A stretch of 64,000 nucleotides of DNA. It comes from Adineta vaga (Eukaryota > Rotifera). Positions 34,806-47,037 of the stretch are shown here, piece by piece (the stretch's first letter is position 1; every line of letters starts with the position of its first letter). A program made the position numbers and the translations under genes. The DNA lies in assembly GCA_021613535.1 (NCBI GenBank), contig CP075492.1, forward strand, positions 7,068,001 to 7,132,000, given 5' to 3'. The notes below the pieces were generated by a model. It saw nothing but the letters and a program-made list of their open reading frames with translations. It was not told the DNA's origin and made no database searches.

Positions 34806-36442
34806 TTAATAACCATAAACATAGTAATCACAATTATGACGTCGACGACGATTATAAATTCTTCCAAAAACAACAGATTGAATCAATGCACAACGAAACC
34901 TTCGATATCTTCTTCGTACCCAGCGTCGCCTTAATCGGATTCTCGGAGGAGAAAAATCCGAAAATGGATCAATAATTGAAACATAATGTGTCGAATCAGA
35001 AAGATCAACTTCATGAGTAAGACAATATCTTAAAGCGATTACACCGATGAATGTGCTAAGAACAAGTAGTCCATCACGTAGTATCACCCCAAAAAATGAC
35101 CATGACCAGTAATAAAAATTAGTCAAATCAAGGTTTTTATTGTCTATTATACCATGCAATTGATCATATAAAAATAATGCAAGAATATGTAGGACAGTTG
35201 ATGCAAAGACCAAGCTACGAAAAAAGAAATGGACCATTTTCCAACCAAAATAACGAAATATAGCAACATAAACAAAGACTAGAATAGTCGATGCTACTTG
35301 ATTTGACCACCATGATAATCTAAAAAAATAAAATGTAGTATTTTATAGAAATTTCATTTAACTACGCTTAGCATATTCACTATAAGAAAACTAATCTATG
35401 ACATTAATTGTGAACCTTTCTACAATATTTATTATTCTTTCAAAAAACCTGTCTTTAGTTATCGAATTCGATATTTCTTACATAGATAAATGATAATATT
35501 AGTTATTTATACAATTAAGTAAGGTTAAACTCACCCTGTTAGATTACTTCGTCAAGTCCATGTGATCAGAACCAGAATACATGGTATAGAAATTATAAAA
35601 TAAAGATATCGATATTTGTCTGTTATACATTTTTGAATGAAATGGATGATGAATTCGATTGATAATGACATAATATGATGAACAATATTTTGCACAAACA
35701 TATATCTACATAGAGGTGACGAGCAATGAAAAGATTGAACTAGTATGTGTATAGTCATTTATGTACGTCGAAGAAGAATGATCAAGAAAAGTTTCAAGTC
35801 ATGAACAGACATATATGATCATAGAGAGAGAGAACCATTATTTGCTTAACAGCAAAAAGAGTAACAACAGCAAAAGATCGGTGTGGTGCTGGAAAAGTAA
35901 TTTGTGATGGAAGTGAAATACCAAATCTCAAAATCCCAGTTAATATGCTTCCTGTCTTGTCATTAGCTGCCCATGTAAAATTAGTTGACAAATACTTTGG
36001 CTGTATACTAAGATGTTTTACTCCATGTTCATCAAAAGCTAAACCAGCAGCATAAAAAAAGACTTACACCCAGGTCGACAGAATCCGAAGTGATTCCGTC
36101 ACCAGGAATTCGACAGGATATTGTCGGATCATCGGATTCCGATAGAATCCGGCATGGGATCCGAGTATCGGATTGGTCGACCTGGGCAGTAACAACTAAA
36201 CTCACAGCATATCCCGTATATAATGTATGATCTAATTGTTCCAATCTGTTCTTTTCCTTTCGATGTTTTTCACATCGTTGTCGAATTTGTTGAAGCAATT
36301 CATTTCTATGGCGACCAGCATGTTCAGCCTTTTCAACTTTCAGTTGCAAATCGGCATTTTTAACTTGTAAAAATTTTACCATTCCGATTAAATCGCTTTT
36401 TGTCATGTCCTTCAATGTTTTTGGTGAAAACCGAGTGGCCAT
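34806..36442 (-). pseudogene. multi-pass membrane-protein locus, probably disrupted; unrecognised
   Basis: Coding-looking pieces on the minus strand, in order: a coiled-coil start (36442 to about 36190; MTKSDLIGMVKFLQVKNADL...EKHRKEKNRLEQLDHTLY) running into a hydrophobic segment; then, after a palindromic insertion, a piece with FDEHGVKHLSIQPKYLSTNF and GILRFGISLP; and finally an exon from about 35318 to 34806 with three or four membrane helices and an Arg-rich tail (RIRLRRRWVRRRYRRFR). No open frame links the pieces: the insertion shifts the frame, and all three frames carry a stop just before the donor at about 35537. The pieces could instead be two genes. I recognise no family. Confidence 0.4.
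36069..36186. mobile_element. 118-bp MITE-like palindromic element
   Basis: GC-rich island in AT-rich DNA. Perfect 11-bp inverted ends (CCCAGGTCGAC ... GTCGACCTGGG) extend imperfectly to about 20 bp, and there is a CA dinucleotide on each side that could be a 2-bp target duplication. The interior is built of GGATT/GAATC words. It sits inside the coiled-coil/membrane gene, at the end of a coding stretch. Confidence 0.65.
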
Positions 36443-39325
36443 ACTCTACTAAATGTAAAAAAATATATGTTCATCAACGAACAAAAAAATTTCTTGATTT
36501 ATTTAAGTATTAAGATAAAATTTGAACGAAAAAAAGACAAAATATTCTATTCGAATTCCCGATCATCTAAGTACATATAGAAAATTGTTTTTTCATCAAA
36601 TTTAGATAGAACAAATTGTTCTACACGATCAAAACTACTCTTATTTCAGTAAAACTGCAGTTGTTCATTTTTAATTTTGAAAAATTGAATTATTTTATAT
36701 AAAAATATGATCAACATGGTAATGAATTCATGATGATGATGATTAATTTTGAACAAATCCTTATTTATTCATATTTGATTTTACTTTCAATTAGAAACTT
36801 TCTTTTAAAATAAAAAAATGTTTAAATTTGATTATTTATTTGAAAAAATAGCTCTCATGTAGCAATTGTCAAATTTATTGAAAAAAATCAAAATATATTA
36901 GAAAAAATTTTATCATGTGAGAAATTTTCCGAAAAAAAATAAGTTAAGGTTATCTATGAATCAGTCGAAAAAGATATCTATTTCTTTATTATGATTTTTA
37001 TTTGGAAATTCATTAGAGAGAAAGAGCTTTTTCTATTGCAACTATCCATATTTCGAGAAGGATTTGAGACATGATCTTACTTTTTTTCGATTGCTAAAGA
37101 TGTATGTTCGTCGAAAAAGCAAGAAATTTGTAAGTGATTTACTTTTCTCTTTTGTTAAAATATATATACTGTACGAAGTACAAAAACAAAAGAAAACTAT
37201 CCACGCGCGTATCTGTAAAGAAATGCATTGAAACGAAAACGATCGATAGAACATTTTAAATGCCGTTCTTTAAGTTATTAAGAAATTATCTTCGCTCTCT
37301 TAATGTTTTTTTACTTGCTTGATCTCGATTCGAGGATGGTCGAATCGAGGAGAGAATATATAAGTGAATTTTCTCTCTCGATGGCATCGAGGTGCCAAGT
37401 CGGTATGAATGATTCATCTTGGTTCATAAATATGATAAACAATTAAATTCCTTCTCTGTACTTTTTAAAATTTATTAAACAAAGATCGCAGTGAATGACT
37501 TAATTAGTTAATCTTATATCTTTCAATTAATAAAATTGATTATTATAATTTGATATAATAAATTCCACCAATATATTTTTGTTTAATAGAAATCAATTTG
37601 ATCTACAAGGATTTTATTAGAAAAATAAAAATTCTTGTCTATTTTATTCACTTTTGAACACAAGATAATAAAATGATTACAATCTGTCGAGAAACAGATA
37701 TTTGAAATAATATTTTTAAAAACCAAATTAAATGAGAAATAAATATGAAAATGAAGAATCTTCTATAATTGCATGCTAATAGAGTATTTGCTTATTTTAT
37801 TTGTTTTTTACATCTTATCATACTATCAAATTATATACAGAGATTGTTGTTGACAATAAAAATAAAGAAAAAGCCATTTGTTTATTCTAGAAAGTTTATC
37901 AATAAAATACGGAATTGGATATTTCAACTACATTAGAATTATTTCGAAAATATTGTTTTCTATAAGATTCTTCTATAAACTAAATACAAATACAAATCAT
38001 ATGAATTAATTGAATAGGAACGACTTTTTCATATTATATTTAATAGCAAATATAATATCATCTTTTTAAAAGTTACAGATAGTATAATAGCTGCAAAACG
38101 GAATCCAAACGATTCTATCGTTTCCAGAAGAAATAAAGATTTTCTGTACAATTTGACAAGTGAATTAGATATGATTGAGAATTAAATTATGCACGTCGTT
38201 GACTATAACAATAATCGAACAGACAATACATGATAACAATATTTGATTTGTATTCATCTACGACGAAATTAAGAATGATGGTAATACATAAACATTCTCT
38301 TCCATAACATTCATTCCTTATTCCTTATCTTTTTCTAATACTTTCTGTTTTTATGAAAGATTCATCAATTGTATTTCAAATACCGAACGGAATTGAGAGG
38401 TTATCAATACTGTCTTACGAAACTGTCGCTACATGGAATCATTTTTTTTATTATATTCGATAATAATGAATTTTCATCACTTCAAACCATACAAAAATAT
38501 CTTTTTCGTTTCTAAAAATATAACAGATAATAGAAATCATTGCTCGTTTTTGTGTCGATGTTTCCGACATTAGAAAATTTGAAACGTATTCGTACGAAAA
38601 AGAACTGAATAATGGTAAGTACAACCGATCATATGTTGATTGAGACTTCAAAATAAATAGTACCTATTTTCGTCCTCAAGATATTCACAAACTAGTTCAA
38701 GGGTGTGATTTTGTCCAAAAAAATAGAAATTTATAACAAAATTCTTCAACAAATTTCATTGAAATGATATCATGTTTATATTCAATGTAGAAGAAAAATA
38801 CATACAAAATTACGTCAATTGCAATGCTATCAGGTAGATATGAAATCAGGATCAGACCTTAATCTACATCAATCAATCGTCAACATCAAACGATTTATCG
38901 AGAGAAGAGACAATTTAGTATAATTGTTCGTTTGTAAAATTTAGTCCTATGCGTCAATATGGTCAAAATTCTCGATATTTTCCGATGAAAGTCTAAGCAG
39001 TCTTATTTGGAAGTTCTACAATATAATTCAAAATAATAAAACGACTTTTACATGCTATATTGACGAAGGACATTGTTGGCAATTAGGAACCAAATAATGT
39101 AACGAGAATAGAGTTCTAATGAAAGCAAGAATCTTATGATCCTGCATATGTTGGATACGATGATGTATTATATCAATATTTTCTCCTTATTAAAACATCA
39201 CAATTATATTTCTAACGAAGTTATATAGAAAGTTAAAATTTCATACTTGGTTATTATCAGAAGTTACTTGTTATACATGAGATATATACTTTTCAAGATG
39301 ATTGTTAACATATATTCATGATCTA
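36443..39325. other. 2.9-kb gene-free AT-rich region
   Basis: I find no exon with family similarity or sustained coding character on either strand. The only standout is a run of three perfect inverted repeats at 37324-37391. Confidence 0.6.
37324..37391. repeat. three consecutive short hairpins
   Basis: Perfect arms CTCGATTCGA/TCGAATCGAG (loop 6), then GAGAGAA/TTCTCTC (37350-37377), then CTCGAT/ATCGAG (loop 3, 37377-37391), lying end to end. Confidence 0.75.
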
Positions 39326-40464
39326 TTATTCAAACCATTGTCTTGTTCGATGATGATCAAAAATAGTTGGATACGGTCTTTTATGTGCTTTTCCCCATTG
39401 AGATGGGTCAGGATAAGTAGTAATATTCCATTTTTTCGCCAGAATACTCATAATCGTTTGATCATGACGATGTACACGAAATTCTGGATAATTTTTACTT
39501 CCAAGAACGTTATCATCATCTGTAATTGCTCGACTGTCTTGTGCGTAGGTTAACCATTCTGAGACAAAAGCCATACTATTGAAACTTTTTTTAATTACTA
39601 GATAAGACGCAAGATTTCCCCATGTATCAGTATATTGTGGTGTATCAGCATTCAGAAGAATAAATGTATCTCGTTTAGACCATCCTTTTTCCTAAAACAG
39701 AATAGAGAATAAGAGACGTTTTTTTTCGTCATAATGCATTTCTATACTGAGTATTGGACATTTATTCTATAGTATATCATTCTTTTCTACTCTGACCGTT
39801 ATGGTTGACTATTCTTTTATTACTCTTTTTTGCGCTTGTATAAAAACAGATTGATCTATCGTACTAATTACGCATAAATTAACTCTCAAATAACGTCAAA
39901 TTTCTAGTCTCTTACATGAAAACCTGTTAGTTCGAATAAAACAATATCTTGCTTTGCAGTTAATTTTATTAAATGAGATATATTTGCAACGAAATTGACT
40001 AGTACGTCAGAATAAATAATAATATCGTCATCTCGTGCATAATAAAGTTCTTGAAAGAGTATATATGGTTTCCATAACCAATAACCAGCACCACGTTTTC
40101 TATCGAGAATATCTTTATTACGATTAACAAAAGTTGGATTATTATTTAAACTATTTTTATTATACATCACACATTGTTGAATACCATAGTTTATACCAGT
40201 TGCACAATTTGTTTCTTGTGATTTCCGACAACATCCATGAGCAAAATTAATCAGAAGAGGATAACAACGTTTTTCTATTAAATTACTTCCATGCATAACA
40301 ATTGATTGACATGAATTCGAAGCAGTATAAATTCGAGTTGTAATTGGGACTGATACATTGTTCTCAATGAACTTGCATTTTATCAGATATATTAGAAAAA
40401 AAATACTAGTAACTAAAACACATAATCCACGAGTAATAGAAGAAGTCGGTTTACGAGATAACAT
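39326..40464 (-). CDS. type II membrane glycosyltransferase-like protein
   Basis: Exons 40464-39916 and 39691-39326 sum to 305 codons including the stop. A basic N-terminus and one membrane helix (LCVLVTSIFFLIYLI) predict a type II Golgi protein. The lumenal part contains DRKRGAGYWLWKPYILFQEL, DIIIYSDVLV (in the place of a GT-A metal motif), then WGNLASYLVIKKS and RVHRHDQTIMSILAKKW. The GAGYWLWKPYI and HDQ(S/T)I motifs are ones I associate with an uncharacterised glycosyltransferase-like family found in bacteria and eukaryotes. The donor and acceptor are unknown. The start is preceded by a short AT-rich leader. Confidence 0.65.
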
Positions 40465-41818
40465 CGATGTTAATTTTCATATCTTGAGTAAAATTGCAAT
40501 TAAAAAACTATGACGGATGAAGAAATTTAAATAACTACATAGAGAAAAAAGAATATCATCGAGCGCACATGTTCATGTATTACTGCTTTTTTCAATTCTG
40601 TAATGGAAAAAGGTGCATACATTTATTGACAAAAAGACGGCTCTCATATGTGTACACAAATCCATGGTAACACCGTCTATAAAAATCATCTACCGTCGTC
40701 AATGCGTGATTTAGAATAGAATAAAACGTTTTTCAAAAGAAATCAAACAGGAGCAAAAAAATGTAATCATCACAAAGGAAACAAACTGAAAAGTAGGAGG
40801 ACACAACAGTGAAATATGTATTAGCCAGTCCCAGCTTCACAACGAATAACTTTTTCCATGTGTATCCATTGTTACAGGCATGTATACAAACATGCCTTCA
40901 CATACTCTTCTTCATCTGTTTCTCTTATCTTCGATACACATTCTTTTTCATATCGTTTCGAATAAACAGATTGAGATTCGTCTCTCGAGTGAAGACATCG
41001 CTAATATCCATTATTCATAATTATGCAAAAAAAATCTGTACTGTTGATCATTAGTTGAGTGTATACTTAACTAATGTGTCGACGAAGGAATTGTAATGGA
41101 AAGTTATTACATTTGAAGTATATTCTTGATGAATTTAATTATTCATATGAGAAAACGATCTGTTTGTTGTATAGTCATTTCATTTGAAATCGAGCGTACA
41201 TTTTGAGAGTCTTTTGTGAATAAAGATATAAATAGAAAAGCTTACAAAATGTCTGTAACGATGCGAGTAGATTTCGTTTTGAATAATATGACAAGTAGAT
41301 GTCACTTAACTTTCATATAGATAAGGTAAAGAACTGGACAATTCGTTTTTGTTGGATTTCGTTTTCCCCAATAGTAATGTTTCGTCCTTTTTAACTATTT
41401 ACGACTCAAAATGTGTACTTAGAGTTAATTTAGATCTATATCATTACATCAGAAATTAGGAATAAACTGGTCGAGCAATGTTCATGTAAGTAAAATTTAT
41501 GTTTTATATTTATTATCTTATAATTGAGCAAACGATCTTTCCTTTTGTTTTATAATTCCCATTCATAACCTTTCAAATCAAATAGTTGTAGAAAACAATT
41601 TGGTTTCGAAAAATTCTTTCTCTTCTTCTTGAAAAAAAAACGAATTCCATCAAACAAAAACAATAAAACTCCATTTGAAAAAAAAAACATCTTTACACGC
41701 ATATACAGAATAAAACGAATCTATCAGTTGTTTTTCTTCCTATCTAAATAAGCGAAACTCATCCTATTCTTTCGTCTGAGTTTTGTTTTATCTTTTACTG
41801 TTCACAGAAACACAAAAG
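40465..41818. other. intergenic region
   Basis: About 1.35 kb. A + strand 81-codon ORF at 40809 is hydrophobic and unsupported. Several A-rich runs near 41630-41690 precede the GPCR stop. No gene called. Confidence 0.5.
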
Positions 41819-43383
41819 TTAAATATCTGGTTTAATTGGTGGTAAAAGATGAACTCTTTTACAAGCTACCGCCGCCGCAACTGTTGCTGCTGGTGACGGA
41901 TGTGGACGATATCGATAACTACTACAACATCGTCCAAATGTACCATTCCATAATTCAATACGAAATTGTTTCGATCGATAAGCATACACAATTGGATTTA
42001 CTAAGGAATTCACGTTAGCTATTAGAATAAGAACATGAATAATAAGATTATTTTTAAAATCCATCCATGTATGACTTAATAAATAGATTAATAGTGGTAA
42101 CCAACAAACGTAAAATCCAACGAGAAGAACAAGTAATGTACGAAGTGCACGAAGACTACGACGAATATTTACACGAAAAAGACCTGTTCGTTCTCGACCA
42201 TCATGGGATCGTTCTGAAAAGAAAAACAATCGAATTTAACATTGAATAATCACAAAAAGTATATATTCATACGTAGTGTTGAACATGATAATGACGAGCA
42301 ATTATGTAATTTTCTTTTATTAGTTAATTGATCTTTTGGTGTTAATAATGTCATTGCTGTTGCTGGTTGTTCATAAATCGATGATGATGCATATTGTGTT
42401 CTTAAACGTTCAATTTTCATTAAATGATCTCGAGCAAGAAAAAATATTCGAACATAAATGTACAGAATAACAATTGCGGCAAGAAGACTAATTGTTGCAA
42501 ATAATGAACAATAACCTGTTGTAAATACTCGATGAATTAAACACGTATTTGGTAAACATAAACCTTGTTTGGATGATGAACATCGTTTCATTTTATTCCA
42601 TCCAAATAATGGAAGAAGACCGACTAAGATCGATATTAACCATAAACTTGATATCCATAATAGACAACGACGTTTTGTAATAATCTTTTGATATGAATAC
42701 GGTTTAAATATATAAATATATTTATCAATAGATATTGATAATAGAATTGATACTGACATTAACATACCGGACATAATAAAAGCATAAGCAATTAAACATA
42801 TATGATAATTATTTCGTATGAGATTTAAACGTGTTAATAAAATTGAATTATAATTTACAACAGCATATTCAACAAGAATATTCATGACGCATGGATAGAG
42901 AAATGAACAACCGCTGAGAAAATCTGCAATGGATAAATTTAATAAGAAGATATTTGTTATAAATGAACGTAATTTAATTGATTTTAATATTGTTAATGTA
43001 ACAATTGTATTTAAGATAATCACAAGTAGAGATAAGATTATTCCAATAATGAATAGAATAAATTTTCGTCGTACTTCATTGGAATATTTTTCACATTCAT
43101 TATGATTCATTGTTTCAATGTAACGACGAAAATAATTTACTAATGGATCAATCGTTGTCGAAAGATTTGCATTAGTCGATAATGTTGGAGCATAGAGAAC
43201 TTCACATTGTGCAACTGTAAGAAGATGACAGATACGAGCATTGAATAATAAAAATGTGTATGTGTTTGTATGACGTTTTTGTAATGAGACAAGTTGATTA
43301 TATTCGATGAGATTTAACGTACAATTATTCATAATTTCGTTTCGTATTCGTCTTGCTTGAGAGTTGACCTGTTGACGCGTCAC
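41819..43383 (-). CDS. class A GPCR
   Basis: Exons 43383-42273 and 42213-41819 sum to 502 codons including the stop. A long N-terminal ectodomain (about 110 residues) has N-glycosylation sites. TM1 has IILNTIVTLTILKS, TM2 has LLNLSIADFLSGCSFLYPCV (LxxAD motif), and TM3 ends SISIDKYIYIFKPYSY, so DRY is DKY. TM4 has WLISILVGLLPLFGW. ICL3 is long and Ser/Thr-rich and carries the intron. TM6 has VGFYVCWLPLLIYL (CWLP) and TM7 has ANVNSLVNPIVYAYRSKQFR (NPxxY). The toggle and NPxxY motifs indicate a signalling-competent receptor, close in style to amine/adenosine/melanocortin receptors. The ligand is unknown. Confidence 0.85.
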
Positions 43384-43954
43384 GTACGACCATATGATAG
43401 TGATGACAGTAGTATATAGCTTAAATATCTTACATCTGCCGTTCGAACGTTGAAGGAGGAGTCATGAATGAATAAAGAATGAAGATATATACATTTAGAG
43501 ATACATGCACATACACGACAAACTTTTCTTACTCGCAAAAAGTTAGTCGACCGGAGCTTGTCTTTTGTTTCGAGTATCACGTCTCAATGAAAAATGATGA
43601 AGAAGAAGAAGAAGGAGAAAGAGGATTGTTTATTTTTCTTGCCTTTTTTTCGTTTGATAATTGAGCACAAACGATCGTTAACTCATGGCGAATGTTTTAT
43701 ATATCTATCTATGTATGTGTGTGTATGCGTGTGCATGATTGCATAAATCAATAAAATCATTTTGCCAATGGGACAAAAGTCAGCTGTAGAGAAAAGTCAA
43801 AGGGGAGTGGTGAGAGACACTATGGCTGACAAGATTAAACTATACACTTATGTTCATATTCATTCACATGAATAGATTTAATTAAATTTAATTATAAAAT
43901 TAAGAAAAACAACTATTTCTTTCTAATTCTTATAGATGGTTGTAATTAATTAGC
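43384..43954. promoter_or_regulatory. divergent intergenic region between the GPCR and SLC25A51
   Basis: About 570 nt separating two divergent starts, so it must contain both promoters. It has a purine-rich stretch (43590-43625) and a TG/TA-rich stretch (43695-43740). No defined element recognised. Confidence 0.4.
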
Positions 43955-44893
43955 ATGAGTTCTACACATGCATCGTCATCAATACCTTTTAATTCGATGA
44001 CATCTCGACCAAATTCCATAGTATCATCATCATCATTATCATCATACAAAAGGAGACATCATTCACCTGAATACATAGCAGGATTTCTTTCTTCAGCAAC
44101 AAATCTTATTCTAACATATCCTGTCAATAAATTAATTTTTCGACAACAAATTTATCGATTAAAAACACTTGATGCATATCAACAATTAAAACATGAAGGT
44201 CTTTCAATTTTATATCGTGGTATGTCCTTACCTTTATTACAGAAAACATTTTCATTAAGTATTATGTTTGGTACCAATTCTCATTATTTACATATATTTC
44301 AATCATTTTCAAGAAAAAATCAATGGTATCATCAACCATTAGCATCAGCTTTAGCTGGAAGTACTGAAGCTATTCTTACGCCATTAGAACGTACACAAGT
44401 TTTATTACAAACACCAAAATATAATCATTTAATTCGTAATGGTTTTCATGCATTTGTTTTAATGTATAAACATTATGGTATTACTGAATATTATCGTGGT
44501 TTAACTCTTATTCTAATACGTAATAGTATATCAAATATAATCTTTTTTGCTTGTCGAAAGCCGATTAAAGATTTTCTTCCTCAAACATCATCTCATATGC
44601 AACATTCTTTGTATGATTTCTTTACTGGTGGTTTACTCGGTGCACTTTTATCAACATTTATCTATCCATTGAATGTTTTAAAAAATGTTCAACAATCTGA
44701 ACTTGGTGGTCGATATGATCGTCCCATGTATATCTTTCGTTCTGTTTATAAACAACGTGGTAATTCGATAAAAGAATTTTATATTGGTGCAAAATGGAAT
44801 TTTGTTCGTAGTCTTGTATCGTGGGGTATTATTAATAGTACATATGAATATTATTTAACATTAATCGGAAAATCTATACATGATGGTGATTAA
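43955..44893 (+). CDS. SLC25A51: mitochondrial NAD+ carrier
   Basis: Single-exon 312-aa mitochondrial carrier of the SLC25A51/52 type, which imports NAD+ into the matrix. A Ser-rich N-terminal extension precedes three carrier repeats: repeat 1 has LTYPVNKLIFRQQIYRLKT and LYRGMSLPLLQKT; repeat 2 has STEAILTPLERTQVLLQTPK and YYRGLTLILIRNSISNIIFF; repeat 3 has GGLLGALLSTFIYPLNVLKN and SLVSWGIINSTYEYYL. The sequence runs closely with human SLC25A51 (TYPIQKVLFRQQLYGIKT, TPLERVQTLLQ, SWGIINATYEF). An acceptor-like CTTATAG lies 14-20 nt before the start. It is convergent with the secreted Cys-rich gene. Confidence 0.93.
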   Translation: MSSTHASSSIPFNSMTSRPNSIVSSSSLSSYKRRHHSPEYIAGFLSSATNLILTYPVNKLIFRQQIYRLKTLDAYQQLKHEGLSILYRGMSLPLLQKTFSLSIMFGTNSHYLHIFQSFSRKNQWYHQPLASALAGSTEAILTPLERTQVLLQTPKYNHLIRNGFHAFVLMYKHYGITEYYRGLTLILIRNSISNIIFFACRKPIKDFLPQTSSHMQHSLYDFFTGGLLGALLSTFIYPLNVLKNVQQSELGGRYDRPMYIFRSVYKQRGNSIKEFYIGAKWNFVRSLVSWGIINSTYEYYLTLIGKSIHDGD

Positions 44894-45107
44894 TCTTGTT
44901 CTCCGAAAATAACTCTAATCTCTTCAAGCAATCAAAAAGAAATTAATTTTTTGAATGTATTTATCTGTTTTTTTTGTATTTGACGATTACCTGTGTTTCT
45001 TCTTCTTCTTCTTCTTTTGTTCGAAGTTAGTAAAATGTAAAAAAAAAACAAAGAAAACTTGTATAATAACAGAAATAAATTATATGTTCATTATCTACAT
45101 TGAATAA

Positions 45108-45956
45108 CTAATAGAAACGAACTGAAAAAGAAAAAAGTATGATAGAAAAAATTCGATAAAATCCTTCCCGTTCTTTCTTTGCATGATTATTTATAGCTTT
45201 TTTTCCATATGCATAATCTCTTGATATATCTCTTATCTTTAGTAATATAGCCCTATGATCATTGCAATTATCAACATTACAGTTAACTAAATCATGGGTT
45301 GAATCAAGTTGAATTGTATAAGGTAATGGACAAATAAATTCGACATAAATACTCAGATTATTGTCGACTTTACATTCTTGTTTTAATTGTTTTGAATATG
45401 ATGTACAGATTTTATTTTGATCAGTTGTCATTGGACATCGTATATTTGTTTCACTATTGCTATCATAACAGACGAGCGTTTTCGGTTGAATATCAGAATA
45501 TATCAATGATTTTAATTGATTCAATGGATTGATCTGTTTGCGATATTTCTGAAAGAGATTTTTGATTTTTATCAATGCACATTCAGTATTATTTGTACAA
45601 TATATATCAGCAATGATTTGTGTTTCTTCAATTTTAGGATTGATAATTACTTGATACTTTATAAGATTCAGTAGACCATGTGCTTCGATTTGATTTTCAT
45701 AATCTTGTTCATTAGCATCAGCAATTTTACCCAAGGTATAATTGATATATTTTGGATACGTTTTATCATTGTAATAAGCCACGACTCGTCCTTTACATAT
45801 GTTAGTTGATGAATCATTCGTACAGGAATATTTAGTTGATGGTTCAACGAATGAAGAAGATCGTTTGGTTTGAATAGTTGAACAACTTTTCGAACAGAAT
45901 AATTCGAAACTTGATGAAACAAAGCCAAAAAGAATAAAGAAAACGATAGGATTCAT
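45108..45956 (-). CDS. secreted Cys-rich protein, possibly GPI-anchored; unrecognised
   Basis: 282-aa single-exon protein. It has a signal peptide (IVFFILFGFVSSSFE), about 16 cysteines, several N-glycosylation sites, and a hydrophobic C-terminus (RIFSIILFSFSVRFY) that could be a GPI signal or just a tail. Regularly spaced Cys pairs (CSKSCSTI, CTNDSSTNICKG, IYCTNNTEC, CNVDNCNDH) suggest a disulfide-rich extracellular domain. I recognise no family. An acceptor TTTTCTAG (AG at 45976-45975) lies 18 nt before the ATG on the minus strand. Confidence 0.6.
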   Translation of the reverse strand: MNPIVFFILFGFVSSSFELFCSKSCSTIQTKRSSSFVEPSTKYSCTNDSSTNICKGRVVAYYNDKTYPKYINYTLGKIADANEQDYENQIEAHGLLNLIKYQVIINPKIEETQIIADIYCTNNTECALIKIKNLFQKYRKQINPLNQLKSLIYSDIQPKTLVCYDSNSETNIRCPMTTDQNKICTSYSKQLKQECKVDNNLSIYVEFICPLPYTIQLDSTHDLVNCNVDNCNDHRAILLKIRDISRDYAYGKKAINNHAKKEREGFYRIFSIILFSFSVRFY

Positions 45957-47037
45957 TGCTATTCGTGTAATTATCTAGAAAAGAAATGATATTTTCTTTG
46001 TGATAAATCGTATCAGAAAGAATGTCTATGAAAAATACTAACACGTACAAAACTCATTCATTGTCAATAGAATAAAGACGTGTAGTACGCCTGCTTATCA
46101 TGTTAGACAAAACTGTTTGATCATAAAATGAAAAAAGGATATACAATTATGAATCGAGTGCATTATTTCAGAAGCCATTCTTAGTATTGAAAACAAACAA
46201 TTTGATCGCTGGATCATATACACAAAAGTTGTTTTAGTTTGTAAAGAATTGTTGAATGTGTTCACTTCTAGAACTGAAGACTTTTTTTCTCTGTATTAAA
46301 AATGAAAACTTACGATGTGAAGGATCATAAACCACAAATGATAGTTAAACTATCGTGAAAGAGAGATTTATATATGAGCATTCATGCATGACATTCATTG
46401 ACAACAAATAAATGAATTTCAATTTCAATTTCGTCGAGTAATATTATCATCTATAGATAAACTTTCGTGGGATAAATTGGACTATCAAAGACAAATGTTT
46501 GTTATTTCATATTTATAGACACTTTATCATAGATACATAAACAATGTTCGACTTCGTGATAGTTATTTTTAGCAACATATACGAAATAATCATTTTCCTA
46601 AATTATACATTACCTTTACTCCACCCACAATGTGATAGAAGGAGTGTATAGCATTGAACACTCCCTTTTTCTCGCATTTTTCAAACTAATCATTATCTAT
46701 CATCAGTCAATTAGAATGTCATAGTAAATAATCAATCGGTTCAGATATTCTAATCTTTATATATATATATATATATTCGTGGAACACAAACACTTGTTCA
46801 TGTTTCACGAAAACAAAACGGAAAAAAAGAAACAAATGTACAGGAAATCACATACATACAATGACAAATTAAACATTAGGTTTTTTAGAAAAAAGAAATG
46901 TTCTTATGTGTAATCTAGAAACGAGATGATTCATTTGTCTATTATACGCTTCGTATTGACTAGTAAAACAATGCCCGTTGTAACAGCGACATAGGTTCGG
47001 AATTGCTCTGATTGAAGACGTTGTCGAAATCGATTAA
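45957..47037. other. intergenic region
   Basis: About 1.1 kb between the secreted-protein start and the KLF stop, with a (TA)n run at about 46757-46775. No gene seen. Confidence 0.5.

Noticed and set aside
40809-41054. 81-codon + strand ORF between the glycosyltransferase-like gene and the GPCR
   Set aside because: Phe/Ile-rich, begins with GTG, no family motif, no supporting exon.
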